A stretch of 64,000 nt of DNA from Loxodes magnus. Its lineage: Eukaryota > Ciliophora > Karyorelictea > Loxodida > Loxodidae. Location of the stretch: NCBI GenBank assembly GCA_946699065.1, contig CAMPDV010002156.1, positions 1 through 64,000 on the forward strand. The letters are read 5' to 3'. A program made the translations under genes and the position numbers. This document shows positions 1 to 12,262 of this stretch, in pieces; positions within the stretch are counted from its first letter, which is position 1; the number at the start of each line of letters is the position of its first letter. Below the pieces are notes generated by a model that saw only the letters and a list, made by a program, of their open reading frames with translations, had not been told where the DNA came from and did not search any database.

Positions 1-27
1 GATATTCTTTTTCTTACTTTACTTCTT

Positions 28-107
28 CACTTTTCTAAATACTTATTACTTCTCAAAGCATAGTACTTAAAACTGAAATTCTATCTTCTTTTCTTACTTT
101 ACTTCTT
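28..107. repeat. Monomer class A (first example)
   Basis: An 80-bp monomer read from the conserved CACTTTTCTA head to the TTTACTTCTT tail. Its diagnostic is GCATAGTACT where B and C monomers have GCATACTCCT, followed by an AAATTCTATC tail. A is normally the first monomer of 403- and 483-bp units, directly after the module. Its tail (CTATCTTCTTTTCTTAC) is shared with the block subfamily at 19141-23060, so A may be the HOR class closest to the block monomers; that relation is inferred. Confidence 0.93.
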
Positions 108-187
108 CACTTTTCTAAATACTTATTACTTCTCAAAGCATACTCCTTAAAACTGAAATTCTACCTTCTCTTATTACTTTACTTCTT
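108..187. repeat. Monomer class B (first example)
   Basis: An 80-bp monomer with GCATACTCCT, then AAAACTGAAATTCTACC and the diagnostic tail TTCTCTTATTAC in place of TTCTTTTCTTAC. B occupies the middle position in A-B-C units and the first position in B-C units. A variant with T instead of C at 25301 (TTCTTTTATTAC) is the only class-B point variant I noticed. Confidence 0.93.
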
Positions 188-267
188 CACTTTTCTAAAT
201 ACTTATTACTTCTCAAAGCATACTCCTTTAAACCGAAACTCTACCTTCTTTTCTTACTTTACTTCTT
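188..267. repeat. Monomer class C2 (first example)
   Basis: An 80-bp monomer with ACTCCTTTAAACCGAAACTC followed by TACCTTCTTTTCTTAC. It is a terminal monomer, normally lying immediately before the 163-bp module. It differs from C1 by several substitutions and carries one of the few CpG sites of the array. It ends most 403-bp units and the Sb form of the 323-bp unit. Confidence 0.92.
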
Positions 268-349
268 CACTTTTCATTAGGCTAACTTTCATCTACAAGC
301 ATATCTTGACTAACCGAATACAGATTCGTAATTGTGACATTACTACTAA
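268..349. repeat. Module half alpha, diverged monomer (82 bp)
   Basis: This half starts with CACTTTTC like a monomer. Its ACAAGCATATCTTGACTAAC lines up with the monomer's CAAAGCATACTACTTATAAC, and its end, ATTACTACTAACATTTT, lines up with the monomer tail and next head (CTTACTTTACTTCTTCACTTTT). The chimeric monomer at 28211-28288 carries this core in exact monomer register, which supports the alignment. Inferred to be an ancient, diverged 80-bp monomer. Confidence 0.7.
315..328. other. Short dyad in the module
   Basis: The arms CGAAT and ATTCG are perfect reverse complements separated by the four bases ACAG. The dyad is repeated in every module (160 copies) and contains two of the array's rare CpG sites. 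It could be a protein-binding site or a weak hairpin; no known motif matches it. Five-base arms are short enough to arise by chance once, and copy number only reflects repeat amplification. Confidence 0.5.
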
Positions 350-430
350 CATTTTGGATATTCTAACTTATATTTTAGTGCTTGCTAAGCAAACTTATCA
401 TTAGATATTCTTTTTCTTACTTTACTTCTT
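350..430. repeat. Module half beta, diverged monomer (81 bp)
   Basis: Read from CATTTTGG, the second half is 81 bp long and ends with the unaltered monomer tail. The segment AGCAAACTTATCATTAGATA corresponds to the monomer's AGCATACTACTTATAACTGA with small indels. The decayed monomer at 27657-27734 has CTTATCATTAAATTATATC, an intermediate-looking form. With the alpha half, this makes each HOR unit 3, 4, 5 or 6 monomer equivalents long. Confidence 0.62.
382..392. other. Second short dyad in the module
   Basis: TTGCT and AGCAA are reverse complements around a single A. The element sits in module half beta, in one of the most G-containing stretches of the unit, and is present in every module. 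Function is unknown and the short arms limit what can be said. Confidence 0.4.
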
Positions 431-510
431 CACTTTTCTAAATACTTATTACTTCTCAAAGCATACTCCTTAAAACTGAAATTCTACCTTCTCTTATTAC
501 TTTACTTCTT

Positions 511-590
511 CACTTTTCTAAATACTTATTACTTCTCAAAGCATACTCCTTAAAACTGAAACTCTATCTTCTTTTCTTACTTTACTTCTT
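511..590. repeat. Monomer class C1 (first example)
   Basis: An 80-bp monomer with ACTCCTTAAAACTGAAACTC followed by TATCTTCTTTTCTTAC. It is the other terminal class, ending most 323-bp units. C1 looks like a mosaic: its first part matches B and its tail matches A, with the AAACTC motif shared with C2. A mosaic origin by recombination or conversion between monomers is an inference. Confidence 0.9.
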
Positions 591-1129
591 CACTTTTCAT
601 TAGGCTAACTTTCATCTACAAGCATATCTTGACTAACCGAATACAGATTCGTAATTGTGACATTACTACTAACATTTTGGATATTCTAACTTATATTTTA
701 GTGCTTGCTAAGCAAACTTATCATTAGATATTCTTTTTCTTACTTTACTTCTTCACTTTTCTAAATACTTATTACTTCTCAAAGCATAGTACTTAAAACT
801 GAAATTCTATCTTCTTTTCTTACTTTACTTCTTCACTTTTCTAAATACTTATTACTTCTCAAAGCATACTCCTTAAAACTGAAATTCTACCTTCTCTTAT
901 TACTTTACTTCTTCACTTTTCTAAATACTTATTACTTCTCAAAGCATACTCCTTTAAACCGAAACTCTACCTTCTTTTCTTACTTTACTTCTTCACTTTT
1001 CATTAGGCTAACTTTCATCTACAAGCATATCTTGACTAACCGAATACAGATTCGTAATTGTGACATTACTACTAACATTTTGGATATTCTAACTTATATT
1101 TTAGTGCTTGCTAAGCAAACTTATCATTA

Positions 1130-1612
1130 GATATTCTTTTTCTTACTTTACTTCTTCACTTTTCTAAATACTTATTACTTCTCAAAGCATAGTACTTAAA
1201 ACTGAAATTCTATCTTCTTTTCTTACTTTACTTCTTCACTTTTCTAAATACTTATTACTTCTCAAAGCATACTCCTTAAAACTGAAATTCTACCTTCTCT
1301 TATTACTTTACTTCTTCACTTTTCTAAATACTTATTACTTCTCAAAGCATACTCCTTAAAACTGAAATTCTACCTTCTCTTATTACTTTACTTCTTCACT
1401 TTTCTAAATACTTATTACTTCTCAAAGCATACTCCTTAAAACTGAAACTCTATCTTCTTTTCTTACTTTACTTCTTCACTTTTCATTAGGCTAACTTTCA
1501 TCTACAAGCATATCTTGACTAACCGAATACAGATTCGTAATTGTGACATTACTACTAACATTTTGGATATTCTAACTTATATTTTAGTGCTTGCTAAGCA
1601 AACTTATCATTA
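1130..1612. repeat. 483-bp unit A-B-B-C1-module
   Basis: A six-subunit unit in which the B monomer is present twice. It is explained by gain of one 80-bp B monomer through slippage or unequal exchange inside an A-B-C unit. The same composition recurs at 11780-12262. Confidence 0.9.
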
Positions 1613-4600
1613 GATATTCTTTTTCTTACTTTACTTCTTCACTTTTCTAAATACTTATTACTTCTCAAAGCATACTCCTTAAAACTGAAATTCTACCTTC
1701 TCTTATTACTTTACTTCTTCACTTTTCTAAATACTTATTACTTCTCAAAGCATACTCCTTAAAACTGAAACTCTATCTTCTTTTCTTACTTTACTTCTTC
1801 ACTTTTCATTAGGCTAACTTTCATCTACAAGCATATCTTGACTAACCGAATACAGATTCGTAATTGTGACATTACTACTAACATTTTGGATATTCTAACT
1901 TATATTTTAGTGCTTGCTAAGCAAACTTATCATTAGATATTCTTTTTCTTACTTTACTTCTTCACTTTTCTAAATACTTATTACTTCTCAAAGCATACTC
2001 CTTAAAACTGAAATTCTACCTTCTCTTATTACTTTACTTCTTCACTTTTCTAAATACTTATTACTTCTCAAAGCATACTCCTTAAAACTGAAACTCTATC
2101 TTCTTTTCTTACTTTACTTCTTCACTTTTCATTAGGCTAACTTTCATCTACAAGCATATCTTGACTAACCGAATACAGATTCGTAATTGTGACATTACTA
2201 CTAACATTTTGGATATTCTAACTTATATTTTAGTGCTTGCTAAGCAAACTTATCATTAGATATTCTTTTTCTTACTTTACTTCTTCACTTTTCTAAATAC
2301 TTATTACTTCTCAAAGCATAGTACTTAAAACTGAAATTCTATCTTCTTTTCTTACTTTACTTCTTCACTTTTCTAAATACTTATTACTTCTCAAAGCATA
2401 CTCCTTAAAACTGAAATTCTACCTTCTCTTATTACTTTACTTCTTCACTTTTCTAAATACTTATTACTTCTCAAAGCATACTCCTTTAAACCGAAACTCT
2501 ACCTTCTTTTCTTACTTTACTTCTTCACTTTTCATTAGGCTAACTTTCATCTACAAGCATATCTTGACTAACCGAATACAGATTCGTAATTGTGACATTA
2601 CTACTAACATTTTGGATATTCTAACTTATATTTTAGTGCTTGCTAAGCAAACTTATCATTAGATATTCTTTTTCTTACTTTACTTCTTCACTTTTCTAAA
2701 TACTTATTACTTCTCAAAGCATACTCCTTAAAACTGAAATTCTACCTTCTCTTATTACTTTACTTCTTCACTTTTCTAAATACTTATTACTTCTCAAAGC
2801 ATACTCCTTAAAACTGAAACTCTATCTTCTTTTCTTACTTTACTTCTTCACTTTTCATTAGGCTAACTTTCATCTACAAGCATATCTTGACTAACCGAAT
2901 ACAGATTCGTAATTGTGACATTACTACTAACATTTTGGATATTCTAACTTATATTTTAGTGCTTGCTAAGCAAACTTATCATTAGATATTCTTTTTCTTA
3001 CTTTACTTCTTCACTTTTCTAAATACTTATTACTTCTCAAAGCATAGTACTTAAAACTGAAATTCTATCTTCTTTTCTTACTTTACTTCTTCACTTTTCT
3101 AAATACTTATTACTTCTCAAAGCATACTCCTTAAAACTGAAATTCTACCTTCTCTTATTACTTTACTTCTTCACTTTTCTAAATACTTATTACTTCTCAA
3201 AGCATACTCCTTTAAACCGAAACTCTACCTTCTTTTCTTACTTTACTTCTTCACTTTTCATTAGGCTAACTTTCATCTACAAGCATATCTTGACTAACCG
3301 AATACAGATTCGTAATTGTGACATTACTACTAACATTTTGGATATTCTAACTTATATTTTAGTGCTTGCTAAGCAAACTTATCATTAGATATTCTTTTTC
3401 TTACTTTACTTCTTCACTTTTCTAAATACTTATTACTTCTCAAAGCATACTCCTTAAAACTGAAATTCTACCTTCTCTTATTACTTTACTTCTTCACTTT
3501 TCTAAATACTTATTACTTCTCAAAGCATACTCCTTAAAACTGAAACTCTATCTTCTTTTCTTACTTTACTTCTTCACTTTTCATTAGGCTAACTTTCATC
3601 TACAAGCATATCTTGACTAACCGAATACAGATTCGTAATTGTGACATTACTACTAACATTTTGGATATTCTAACTTATATTTTAGTGCTTGCTAAGCAAA
3701 CTTATCATTAGATATTCTTTTTCTTACTTTACTTCTTCACTTTTCTAAATACTTATTACTTCTCAAAGCATAGTACTTAAAACTGAAATTCTATCTTCTT
3801 TTCTTACTTTACTTCTTCACTTTTCTAAATACTTATTACTTCTCAAAGCATACTCCTTAAAACTGAAATTCTACCTTCTCTTATTACTTTACTTCTTCAC
3901 TTTTCTAAATACTTATTACTTCTCAAAGCATACTCCTTTAAACCGAAACTCTACCTTCTTTTCTTACTTTACTTCTTCACTTTTCATTAGGCTAACTTTC
4001 ATCTACAAGCATATCTTGACTAACCGAATACAGATTCGTAATTGTGACATTACTACTAACATTTTGGATATTCTAACTTATATTTTAGTGCTTGCTAAGC
4101 AAACTTATCATTAGATATTCTTTTTCTTACTTTACTTCTTCACTTTTCTAAATACTTATTACTTCTCAAAGCATACTCCTTAAAACTGAAATTCTACCTT
4201 CTCTTATTACTTTACTTCTTCACTTTTCTAAATACTTATTACTTCTCAAAGCATACTCCTTAAAACTGAAACTCTATCTTCTTTTCTTACTTTACTTCTT
4301 CACTTTTCATTAGGCTAACTTTCATCTACAAGCATATCTTGACTAACCGAATACAGATTCGTAATTGTGACATTACTACTAACATTTTGGATATTCTAAC
4401 TTATATTTTAGTGCTTGCTAAGCAAACTTATCATTAGATATTCTTTTTCTTACTTTACTTCTTCACTTTTCTAAATACTTATTACTTCTCAAAGCATACT
4501 CCTTAAAACTGAAATTCTACCTTCTCTTATTACTTTACTTCTTCACTTTTCTAAATACTTATTACTTCTCAAAGCATACTCCTTAAAACTGAAACTCTAT

Positions 4601-5082
4601 CTTCTTTTCTTACTTTACTTCTTCACTTTTCATTAGGCTAACTTTCATCTACAAGCATATCTTGACTAACCGAATACAGATTCGTAATTGTGACATTACT
4701 ACTAACATTTTGGATATTCTAACTTATATTTTAGTGCTTGCTAAGCAAACTTATCATTAGATATTCTTTTTCTTACTTTACTTCTTCACTTTTCTAAATA
4801 CTTATTACTTCTCAAAGCATACTCCTTAAAACTGAAATTCTACCTTCTCTTATTACTTTACTTCTTCACTTTTCTAAATACTTATTACTTCTCAAAGCAT
4901 ACTCCTTAAAACTGAAACTCTATCTTCTTTTCTTACTTTACTTCTTCACTTTTCATTAGGCTAACTTTCATCTACAAGCATATCTTGACTAACCGAATAC
5001 AGATTCGTAATTGTGACATTACTACTAACATTTTGGATATTCTAACTTATATTTTAGTGCTTGCTAAGCAAACTTATCATTA

Positions 5083-8000
5083 GATATTCTTTTTCTTACT
5101 TTACTTCTTCACTTTTCTAAATACTTATTACTTCTCAAAGCATAGTACTTAAAACTGAAATTCTATCTTCTTTTCTTACTTTACTTCTTCACTTTTCTAA
5201 ATACTTATTACTTCTCAAAGCATACTCCTTAAAACTGAAATTCTACCTTCTCTTATTACTTTACTTCTTCACTTTTCTAAATACTTATTACTTCTCAAAG
5301 CATACTCCTTAAAACTGAAACTCTATCTTCTTTTCTTACTTTACTTCTTCACTTTTCATTAGGCTAACTTTCATCTACAAGCATATCTTGACTAACCGAA
5401 TACAGATTCGTAATTGTGACATTACTACTAACATTTTGGATATTCTAACTTATATTTTAGTGCTTGCTAAGCAAACTTATCATTAGATATTCTTTTTCTT
5501 ACTTTACTTCTTCACTTTTCTAAATACTTATTACTTCTCAAAGCATACTCCTTAAAACTGAAATTCTACCTTCTCTTATTACTTTACTTCTTCACTTTTC
5601 TAAATACTTATTACTTCTCAAAGCATACTCCTTAAAACTGAAACTCTATCTTCTTTTCTTACTTTACTTCTTCACTTTTCATTAGGCTAACTTTCATCTA
5701 CAAGCATATCTTGACTAACCGAATACAGATTCGTAATTGTGACATTACTACTAACATTTTGGATATTCTAACTTATATTTTAGTGCTTGCTAAGCAAACT
5801 TATCATTAGATATTCTTTTTCTTACTTTACTTCTTCACTTTTCTAAATACTTATTACTTCTCAAAGCATAGTACTTAAAACTGAAATTCTATCTTCTTTT
5901 CTTACTTTACTTCTTCACTTTTCTAAATACTTATTACTTCTCAAAGCATACTCCTTAAAACTGAAATTCTACCTTCTCTTATTACTTTACTTCTTCACTT
6001 TTCTAAATACTTATTACTTCTCAAAGCATACTCCTTTAAACCGAAACTCTACCTTCTTTTCTTACTTTACTTCTTCACTTTTCATTAGGCTAACTTTCAT
6101 CTACAAGCATATCTTGACTAACCGAATACAGATTCGTAATTGTGACATTACTACTAACATTTTGGATATTCTAACTTATATTTTAGTGCTTGCTAAGCAA
6201 ACTTATCATTAGATATTCTTTTTCTTACTTTACTTCTTCACTTTTCTAAATACTTATTACTTCTCAAAGCATACTCCTTAAAACTGAAATTCTACCTTCT
6301 CTTATTACTTTACTTCTTCACTTTTCTAAATACTTATTACTTCTCAAAGCATACTCCTTTAAACCGAAACTCTACCTTCTTTTCTTACTTTACTTCTTCA
6401 CTTTTCATTAGGCTAACTTTCATCTACAAGCATATCTTGACTAACCGAATACAGATTCGTAATTGTGACATTACTACTAACATTTTGGATATTCTAACTT
6501 ATATTTTAGTGCTTGCTAAGCAAACTTATCATTAGATATTCTTTTTCTTACTTTACTTCTTCACTTTTCTAAATACTTATTACTTCTCAAAGCATACTCC
6601 TTAAAACTGAAATTCTACCTTCTCTTATTACTTTACTTCTTCACTTTTCTAAATACTTATTACTTCTCAAAGCATACTCCTTAAAACTGAAACTCTATCT
6701 TCTTTTCTTACTTTACTTCTTCACTTTTCATTAGGCTAACTTTCATCTACAAGCATATCTTGACTAACCGAATACAGATTCGTAATTGTGACATTACTAC
6801 TAACATTTTGGATATTCTAACTTATATTTTAGTGCTTGCTAAGCAAACTTATCATTAGATATTCTTTTTCTTACTTTACTTCTTCACTTTTCTAAATACT
6901 TATTACTTCTCAAAGCATACTCCTTAAAACTGAAATTCTACCTTCTCTTATTACTTTACTTCTTCACTTTTCTAAATACTTATTACTTCTCAAAGCATAC
7001 TCCTTAAAACTGAAACTCTATCTTCTTTTCTTACTTTACTTCTTCACTTTTCATTAGGCTAACTTTCATCTACAAGCATATCTTGACTAACCGAATACAG
7101 ATTCGTAATTGTGACATTACTACTAACATTTTGGATATTCTAACTTATATTTTAGTGCTTGCTAAGCAAACTTATCATTAGATATTCTTTTTCTTACTTT
7201 ACTTCTTCACTTTTCTAAATACTTATTACTTCTCAAAGCATAGTACTTAAAACTGAAATTCTATCTTCTTTTCTTACTTTACTTCTTCACTTTTCTAAAT
7301 ACTTATTACTTCTCAAAGCATACTCCTTAAAACTGAAATTCTACCTTCTCTTATTACTTTACTTCTTCACTTTTCTAAATACTTATTACTTCTCAAAGCA
7401 TACTCCTTAAAACTGAAACTCTATCTTCTTTTCTTACTTTACTTCTTCACTTTTCATTAGGCTAACTTTCATCTACAAGCATATCTTGACTAACCGAATA
7501 CAGATTCGTAATTGTGACATTACTACTAACATTTTGGATATTCTAACTTATATTTTAGTGCTTGCTAAGCAAACTTATCATTAGATATTCTTTTTCTTAC
7601 TTTACTTCTTCACTTTTCTAAATACTTATTACTTCTCAAAGCATACTCCTTAAAACTGAAATTCTACCTTCTCTTATTACTTTACTTCTTCACTTTTCTA
7701 AATACTTATTACTTCTCAAAGCATACTCCTTAAAACTGAAACTCTATCTTCTTTTCTTACTTTACTTCTTCACTTTTCATTAGGCTAACTTTCATCTACA
7801 AGCATATCTTGACTAACCGAATACAGATTCGTAATTGTGACATTACTACTAACATTTTGGATATTCTAACTTATATTTTAGTGCTTGCTAAGCAAACTTA
7901 TCATTAGATATTCTTTTTCTTACTTTACTTCTTCACTTTTCTAAATACTTATTACTTCTCAAAGCATAGTACTTAAAACTGAAATTCTATCTTCTTTTCT

Positions 8001-9278
8001 TACTTTACTTCTTCACTTTTCTAAATACTTATTACTTCTCAAAGCATACTCCTTAAAACTGAAATTCTACCTTCTCTTATTACTTTACTTCTTCACTTTT
8101 CTAAATACTTATTACTTCTCAAAGCATACTCCTTTAAACCGAAACTCTACCTTCTTTTCTTACTTTACTTCTTCACTTTTCATTAGGCTAACTTTCATCT
8201 ACAAGCATATCTTGACTAACCGAATACAGATTCGTAATTGTGACATTACTACTAACATTTTGGATATTCTAACTTATATTTTAGTGCTTGCTAAGCAAAC
8301 TTATCATTAGATATTCTTTTTCTTACTTTACTTCTTCACTTTTCTAAATACTTATTACTTCTCAAAGCATACTCCTTAAAACTGAAATTCTACCTTCTCT
8401 TATTACTTTACTTCTTCACTTTTCTAAATACTTATTACTTCTCAAAGCATACTCCTTTAAACCGAAACTCTACCTTCTTTTCTTACTTTACTTCTTCACT
8501 TTTCATTAGGCTAACTTTCATCTACAAGCATATCTTGACTAACCGAATACAGATTCGTAATTGTGACATTACTACTAACATTTTGGATATTCTAACTTAT
8601 ATTTTAGTGCTTGCTAAGCAAACTTATCATTAGATATTCTTTTTCTTACTTTACTTCTTCACTTTTCTAAATACTTATTACTTCTCAAAGCATACTCCTT
8701 AAAACTGAAATTCTACCTTCTCTTATTACTTTACTTCTTCACTTTTCTAAATACTTATTACTTCTCAAAGCATACTCCTTAAAACTGAAACTCTATCTTC
8801 TTTTCTTACTTTACTTCTTCACTTTTCATTAGGCTAACTTTCATCTACAAGCATATCTTGACTAACCGAATACAGATTCGTAATTGTGACATTACTACTA
8901 ACATTTTGGATATTCTAACTTATATTTTAGTGCTTGCTAAGCAAACTTATCATTAGATATTCTTTTTCTTACTTTACTTCTTCACTTTTCTAAATACTTA
9001 TTACTTCTCAAAGCATACTCCTTAAAACTGAAATTCTACCTTCTCTTATTACTTTACTTCTTCACTTTTCTAAATACTTATTACTTCTCAAAGCATACTC
9101 CTTAAAACTGAAACTCTATCTTCTTTTCTTACTTTACTTCTTCACTTTTCATTAGGCTAACTTTCATCTACAAGCATATCTTGACTAACCGAATACAGAT
9201 TCGTAATTGTGACATTACTACTAACATTTTGGATATTCTAACTTATATTTTAGTGCTTGCTAAGCAAACTTATCATTA
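5083..9278. repeat. Tandem duplication of a 2098-bp six-unit string
   Basis: The string La S L Sb S S occupies 5083-7180 and again 7181-9278. La (A-B-C1) and Sb (B-C2) are minority forms, so their recurrence at the same places in both copies marks a 2098-bp duplication of whole HOR units rather than a chance match. The next string starts with L instead of La, ending the match. Confidence 0.85.
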
Positions 9279-11779
9279 GATATTCTTTTTCTTACTTTAC
9301 TTCTTCACTTTTCTAAATACTTATTACTTCTCAAAGCATAGTACTTAAAACTGAAATTCTATCTTCTTTTCTTACTTTACTTCTTCACTTTTCTAAATAC
9401 TTATTACTTCTCAAAGCATACTCCTTAAAACTGAAATTCTACCTTCTCTTATTACTTTACTTCTTCACTTTTCTAAATACTTATTACTTCTCAAAGCATA
9501 CTCCTTTAAACCGAAACTCTACCTTCTTTTCTTACTTTACTTCTTCACTTTTCATTAGGCTAACTTTCATCTACAAGCATATCTTGACTAACCGAATACA
9601 GATTCGTAATTGTGACATTACTACTAACATTTTGGATATTCTAACTTATATTTTAGTGCTTGCTAAGCAAACTTATCATTAGATATTCTTTTTCTTACTT
9701 TACTTCTTCACTTTTCTAAATACTTATTACTTCTCAAAGCATACTCCTTAAAACTGAAATTCTACCTTCTCTTATTACTTTACTTCTTCACTTTTCTAAA
9801 TACTTATTACTTCTCAAAGCATACTCCTTAAAACTGAAACTCTATCTTCTTTTCTTACTTTACTTCTTCACTTTTCATTAGGCTAACTTTCATCTACAAG
9901 CATATCTTGACTAACCGAATACAGATTCGTAATTGTGACATTACTACTAACATTTTGGATATTCTAACTTATATTTTAGTGCTTGCTAAGCAAACTTATC
10001 ATTAGATATTCTTTTTCTTACTTTACTTCTTCACTTTTCTAAATACTTATTACTTCTCAAAGCATACTCCTTAAAACTGAAATTCTACCTTCTCTTATTA
10101 CTTTACTTCTTCACTTTTCTAAATACTTATTACTTCTCAAAGCATACTCCTTAAAACTGAAACTCTATCTTCTTTTCTTACTTTACTTCTTCACTTTTCA
10201 TTAGGCTAACTTTCATCTACAAGCATATCTTGACTAACCGAATACAGATTCGTAATTGTGACATTACTACTAACATTTTGGATATTCTAACTTATATTTT
10301 AGTGCTTGCTAAGCAAACTTATCATTAGATATTCTTTTTCTTACTTTACTTCTTCACTTTTCTAAATACTTATTACTTCTCAAAGCATAGTACTTAAAAC
10401 TGAAATTCTATCTTCTTTTCTTACTTTACTTCTTCACTTTTCTAAATACTTATTACTTCTCAAAGCATACTCCTTAAAACTGAAATTCTACCTTCTCTTA
10501 TTACTTTACTTCTTCACTTTTCTAAATACTTATTACTTCTCAAAGCATACTCCTTAAAACTGAAACTCTATCTTCTTTTCTTACTTTACTTCTTCACTTT
10601 TCATTAGGCTAACTTTCATCTACAAGCATATCTTGACTAACCGAATACAGATTCGTAATTGTGACATTACTACTAACATTTTGGATATTCTAACTTATAT
10701 TTTAGTGCTTGCTAAGCAAACTTATCATTAGATATTCTTTTTCTTACTTTACTTCTTCACTTTTCTAAATACTTATTACTTCTCAAAGCATAGTACTTAA
10801 AACTGAAATTCTATCTTCTTTTCTTACTTTACTTCTTCACTTTTCTAAATACTTATTACTTCTCAAAGCATACTCCTTAAAACTGAAATTCTACCTTCTC
10901 TTATTACTTTACTTCTTCACTTTTCTAAATACTTATTACTTCTCAAAGCATACTCCTTTAAACCGAAACTCTACCTTCTTTTCTTACTTTACTTCTTCAC
11001 TTTTCATTAGGCTAACTTTCATCTACAAGCATATCTTGACTAACCGAATACAGATTCGTAATTGTGACATTACTACTAACATTTTGGATATTCTAACTTA
11101 TATTTTAGTGCTTGCTAAGCAAACTTATCATTAGATATTCTTTTTCTTACTTTACTTCTTCACTTTTCTAAATACTTATTACTTCTCAAAGCATACTCCT
11201 TAAAACTGAAATTCTACCTTCTCTTATTACTTTACTTCTTCACTTTTCTAAATACTTATTACTTCTCAAAGCATACTCCTTAAAACTGAAACTCTATCTT
11301 CTTTTCTTACTTTACTTCTTCACTTTTCATTAGGCTAACTTTCATCTACAAGCATATCTTGACTAACCGAATACAGATTCGTAATTGTGACATTACTACT
11401 AACATTTTGGATATTCTAACTTATATTTTAGTGCTTGCTAAGCAAACTTATCATTAGATATTCTTTTTCTTACTTTACTTCTTCACTTTTCTAAATACTT
11501 ATTACTTCTCAAAGCATACTCCTTAAAACTGAAATTCTACCTTCTCTTATTACTTTACTTCTTCACTTTTCTAAATACTTATTACTTCTCAAAGCATACT
11601 CCTTAAAACTGAAACTCTATCTTCTTTTCTTACTTTACTTCTTCACTTTTCATTAGGCTAACTTTCATCTACAAGCATATCTTGACTAACCGAATACAGA
11701 TTCGTAATTGTGACATTACTACTAACATTTTGGATATTCTAACTTATATTTTAGTGCTTGCTAAGCAAACTTATCATTA

Positions 11780-12262
11780 GATATTCTTTTTCTTACTTTA
11801 CTTCTTCACTTTTCTAAATACTTATTACTTCTCAAAGCATAGTACTTAAAACTGAAATTCTATCTTCTTTTCTTACTTTACTTCTTCACTTTTCTAAATA
11901 CTTATTACTTCTCAAAGCATACTCCTTAAAACTGAAATTCTACCTTCTCTTATTACTTTACTTCTTCACTTTTCTAAATACTTATTACTTCTCAAAGCAT
12001 ACTCCTTAAAACTGAAATTCTACCTTCTCTTATTACTTTACTTCTTCACTTTTCTAAATACTTATTACTTCTCAAAGCATACTCCTTAAAACTGAAACTC
12101 TATCTTCTTTTCTTACTTTACTTCTTCACTTTTCATTAGGCTAACTTTCATCTACAAGCATATCTTGACTAACCGAATACAGATTCGTAATTGTGACATT
12201 ACTACTAACATTTTGGATATTCTAACTTATATTTTAGTGCTTGCTAAGCAAACTTATCATTA
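11780..12262. repeat. 483-bp unit A-B-B-C1-module, second copy
   Basis: This has the same composition as 1130-1612. It is followed by L and then at 12666-13068 by a 403-bp unit of composition B-B-C1, which has the same doubled B but lacks A. The neighbourhood therefore has an unusual density of B duplications. Confidence 0.88.

Larger units (their letters stand above)
268..430. repeat. 163-bp inter-monomer module (first of 160)
   Basis: This module starts with the monomer head CACTTTT, departs at CATTAGGCTAAC, and returns to the monomer tail at TTCTTACTTTACTTCTT. It closes every HOR unit and is absent from the two 80-bp blocks. I count 160 copies with only three point variants noticed (T to A at 39020; T to C at 59478 and 61016). 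It holds about 16 G in 163 bases, against 2 in 80 for monomer B, and most of the CpG sites. Its length is close to two monomers, and both halves align loosely with the monomer. Protein binding to this module, the most information-rich part of the array, is possible but not shown. Confidence 0.95.

Noticed and set aside
277..282. TTAGGC, the nematode telomere hexamer, at the start of each module.
   Set aside because: A single hexamer per unit, never in tandem; expected by chance, so not a telomeric tract.
319..332. RNA polymerase III B-box-like GATTCG in the module.
   Set aside because: Only part of GGTTCGANTCC matches, there is no A box at a suitable distance and no tRNA-like fold.
324..340. 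Possible CENP-B box starting at ATTCG in the module.
   Set aside because: Only the TTCG part fits; the essential A and the CGGG end of the box are missing.
293..352. Minus-strand ORF of 19 codons plus stop inside every module (ATG at 352-350, stop at 295-293).
   Set aside because: Very short, occurs 160 times only because the module is repeated, no sign of a ribosome-binding or promoter context; other frames are full of stops.
268..430. The 163-bp module as an inserted mobile element.
   Set aside because: No terminal inverted repeats or target duplication; it keeps monomer head, tail and register and its halves resemble the monomer, so a diverged dimer explains it better.
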